Shown here piece by piece: positions 40,710 to 42,448 of a stretch of 42,448 nt of DNA. Source of the stretch: JALYUA01 sp038253555 (GTDB taxonomy: Bacteria > Acidobacteriota > Thermoanaerobaculia > UBA5066 > Gp7-AA6); NCBI GenBank assembly GCA_038253555.1, contig JBBSGZ010000016.1:1-42448 (forward strand), given 5' to 3'. Position 1 is the stretch's first letter, and every line of letters begins with the position of its first letter. Position numbers and translations under genes: made by a program. The notes under the pieces are model-generated. The model saw only the letters and a list, made by a program, of their open reading frames with translations, was not told the origin of the DNA and ran no database searches.

Positions 40710-42157
40710 AGTTTCCTTTCCATTTCGAGCGGGCGCGGACGCGGCTCGCGATATCGGGCGCGCTTCTCTCCGCGCTTTTTCTCGCTCTCCTGGCCTGGGG
40801 CGCCCGCACGTCCGTGCGAGCGAAGACGTTCGCGGACATCGACGAGGAGCTTTACACCCTCGCCGTCGCCCTCGGGTCGAGCTTCGAGCTCGAAGGGCTC
40901 GAGGAATCCAAGCGCGACACCCTGAAGGCGGGGCTCGAGGTCAACGCCTTCGAGTTTCGGCTCGCGAATCACTCCGCGATTCTCTTTCGGGAGGACACGC
41001 CGGTCGCGGCGTCCGGGAACCTGCTGAAGACGGAGCTTCCGGGCGGAATCCGGCCCTACCGCGACCGCCCCGAGGTTCCGTACACGGCCGTCGAGCCCTA
41101 CAGCGGTCAGAACCGGACCTGCCGGTTCCTGGTCACGCATCTGCAGGGCAAAGCGCACGGGGCCACGCTCGTCCTCTTCCGGTGGATCGGCCCGAACCTG
41201 CGCAGTCTCGGCCGGCTCGATCGCGCCCTCGCGGGATTCGTCCTCCTCGGATTCCTGGGGACGGCCGGGATTCTCGCGGGCGTCGTCGCGCGGGCCTTGA
41301 AGACCGTGGAGGAGGTGACGGCGACGGCCGAGGCCGTCGAGGCCACCGACCTCTCGAAGCGCGTCCGCGTCCGCGCCGGAGGCGAAGAGTTCCGGCGGCT
41401 CGCGGCCGTCATCAACTCACTTCTCGAGAGGCTCGAGCTGGCATTCCGCGCCCAGAAGCGCCTGATCGCCGACGCGGCGCACGAGCTGAAAACACCTACG
41501 GCCGTTCTCGTGGGAGAGGCGCAGGAGGCGCTTCGCAAAGACGCCACGCCGGAGGAGCGAAGGGAGTCGCTCGAAACTATCGAGCGCGTCGCGCGCGGCC
41601 TCGCCCGCGAGGTCGACGCTCTCCTGTTGCTCGCCCGCGGCGATGCGGCCGCCCCGTCCCGGCGAGCCGCGCTCGATTTCGGGGAGCTCGTCGAGCAGGC
41701 CGTCGAGGCCACCGAGCCCCTCGGTGGGCCGCGCGGCGTGCGCTGCGCATTCCGCCGGATCGCGCCGGCCTGGGTCGAGGGCGAGCGCGCCGGGCTTCAG
41801 CGGCTCGCCGCGAACCTGATCTCAAACGGAGTGCTCTACACGGCGCCCGGCAGCGTCGTCGATGTCACGGCGGGCTCCGACGGGCGAGAGGCCTTTCTCG
41901 AGGTGCGCGACCGGGGCCCCGGCGTGGCTCCGCAGGAGCGCGCCCGGATCTTCGATCGCTTCGTGAGGCTCGGTTCGGCCCGCGTCGAAAACCCGGAGGG
42001 CTCCGGGCTCGGGTTGGCCATCGTCGAGCAGGTGGTCCGGGCCCATCAGGGCCGGATCGAGGTGGAAGACCGTCCCGGAGGGGGGGCGATTTTTCGAGCC
42101 GTTCTCCCGGCCTGTGCTCCGGAACTTTCCACCACGGCCCTCGCCTCCGTCTCGTAG
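40706..42157 (+). CDS. Sensor histidine kinase (HAMP-HisKA-HATPase)
   Basis: A 483-residue membrane kinase starting with GTG (GTGA overlap with the regulator stop). TM1 is at about 13-31 and TM2 at about 174-195, enclosing a roughly 140-residue periplasmic sensor with no recognised fold. A HAMP segment follows (about 196-250). The phospho-acceptor is His259 in IADAAHELKTP. ATP-binding boxes include NLISNGVLYT (N box), EVRDRGPGV (G1), RIFDRFVRL (F) and GSGLGLAIVEQVV (G2). The signal is unknown. It is the partner of the OmpR-type regulator and probably controls nearby envelope genes. Confidence 0.93.
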   Translation: MKFPFHFERARTRLAISGALLSALFLALLAWGARTSVRAKTFADIDEELYTLAVALGSSFELEGLEESKRDTLKAGLEVNAFEFRLANHSAILFREDTPVAASGNLLKTELPGGIRPYRDRPEVPYTAVEPYSGQNRTCRFLVTHLQGKAHGATLVLFRWIGPNLRSLGRLDRALAGFVLLGFLGTAGILAGVVARALKTVEEVTATAEAVEATDLSKRVRVRAGGEEFRRLAAVINSLLERLELAFRAQKRLIADAAHELKTPTAVLVGEAQEALRKDATPEERRESLETIERVARGLAREVDALLLLARGDAAAPSRRAALDFGELVEQAVEATEPLGGPRGVRCAFRRIAPAWVEGERAGLQRLAANLISNGVLYTAPGSVVDVTAGSDGREAFLEVRDRGPGVAPQERARIFDRFVRLGSARVENPEGSGLGLAIVEQVVRAHQGRIEVEDRPGGGAIFRAVLPACAPELSTTALASVS

Positions 42158-42448
42158 GAGGACCGCCCTCCACTCGCCCAGGAGCGACCGTTTGCGAGCA
42201 TTCACGGGGTGCTTTCGAAGAAAGCGACAATTGTCCCAGCCCACCTCCCCGAGCGCGGGACGCCGTAAGCCAAGCCAGTTTCTCGGCACCGCCTTACAGA
42301 TAAGCCTCCCCCCTTCTATGACGCGTCGCCTGTCAAGCCTTCTCGTTGATTGAGGTTAAGTTTTCTTTGGCGATACCTCCGGAGGGTTTGAGGTGCGTGG
42401 CGGCTGGGTGGCGAGTTCGGGCCAGGAGACCTCGAACGACCTTCTATC
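42158..42448. other. Intergenic region at the right edge
   Basis: No convincing gene is visible. A weak hairpin (ggagg-accgc-cctcc, about 42157-42171) just after the kinase stop might help termination but lacks a T-run. A perfect palindrome cctccggagg lies at 42377-42386 in an AT-richer stretch (about 42330-42390). The frame beginning at 42114 is antisense- and shadow-like. Confidence 0.4.

Overview
This is a GC-rich chromosomal window from a diderm bacterium. TolC, an outer-membrane-type barrel, a periplasmic adaptor and export signals all point to two membranes. The MEP isoprenoid genes (dxs, ispH), a hopanoid core operon (shc, hpnH, hpnA, hpnG), two-component systems and a probable selenoprotein would fit a GC-rich Acidobacteriota-like lineage. 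That placement is inference from gene content; there is no rRNA or other marker here.

Layout. Positions 1-2600 look less GC-rich than the rest. They carry the 3' half of a tRNA-Arg(CCG)-like gene (354-398), a metzincin-type protease gene and a small peptidoglycan-binding-like gene, and read as accessory DNA. From 2592 to 12465 there are mixed genes: a frameshifted TetR regulator with an SRPBCC protein and a small membrane protein, a GT-C-like membrane glycosyltransferase with a coupled small partner, a low-affinity iron permease-like protein, a stand-alone receiver, a secreted PQQ-type propeller, a membrane alpha/beta hydrolase and a sodium:solute symporter.

The centre (27425 down to 12478, minus strand) is a 13-gene, tightly packed gene train: dxs, ispH, an HpnL/LPG-synthase-TM type membrane protein, a HAD protein, a MobA-like nucleotidyltransferase, an ATP-grasp protein, a class III aminotransferase, a Gfo/Idh/MocA oxidoreductase, a CDP-alcohol phosphotransferase of the di-inositol-phosphate-synthase type, myo-inositol-1-phosphate synthase, then adaptor, FtsX/MacB permease and TolC. 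Many genes overlap by 4 nt. I read it as isoprenoid supply plus an inositol or aminocyclitol polar-group pathway plus transport, and it is the best candidate for an undescribed system. Two plus-strand genes (ferritin-like diiron protein; outer-membrane-like protein) and a repeat-rich spacer separate it from the hopanoid core operon shc-hpnH-hpnA-hpnG-squalene synthase (35713 down to 29959).

The right part (35882-42157) holds a ROK-family protein overlapping a secreted acetamidase/formamidase, a DUF2127 protein, a deiodinase-like protein whose frame crosses an in-frame TGA followed by a good bacterial SECIS-like hairpin (a probable selenoprotein normally split in two by gene callers), a DUF421 membrane protein and an OmpR/histidine-kinase pair. 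Several starts have no Shine-Dalgarno sequence but a TANNNT box 6-7 nt upstream, suggesting leaderless transcripts.
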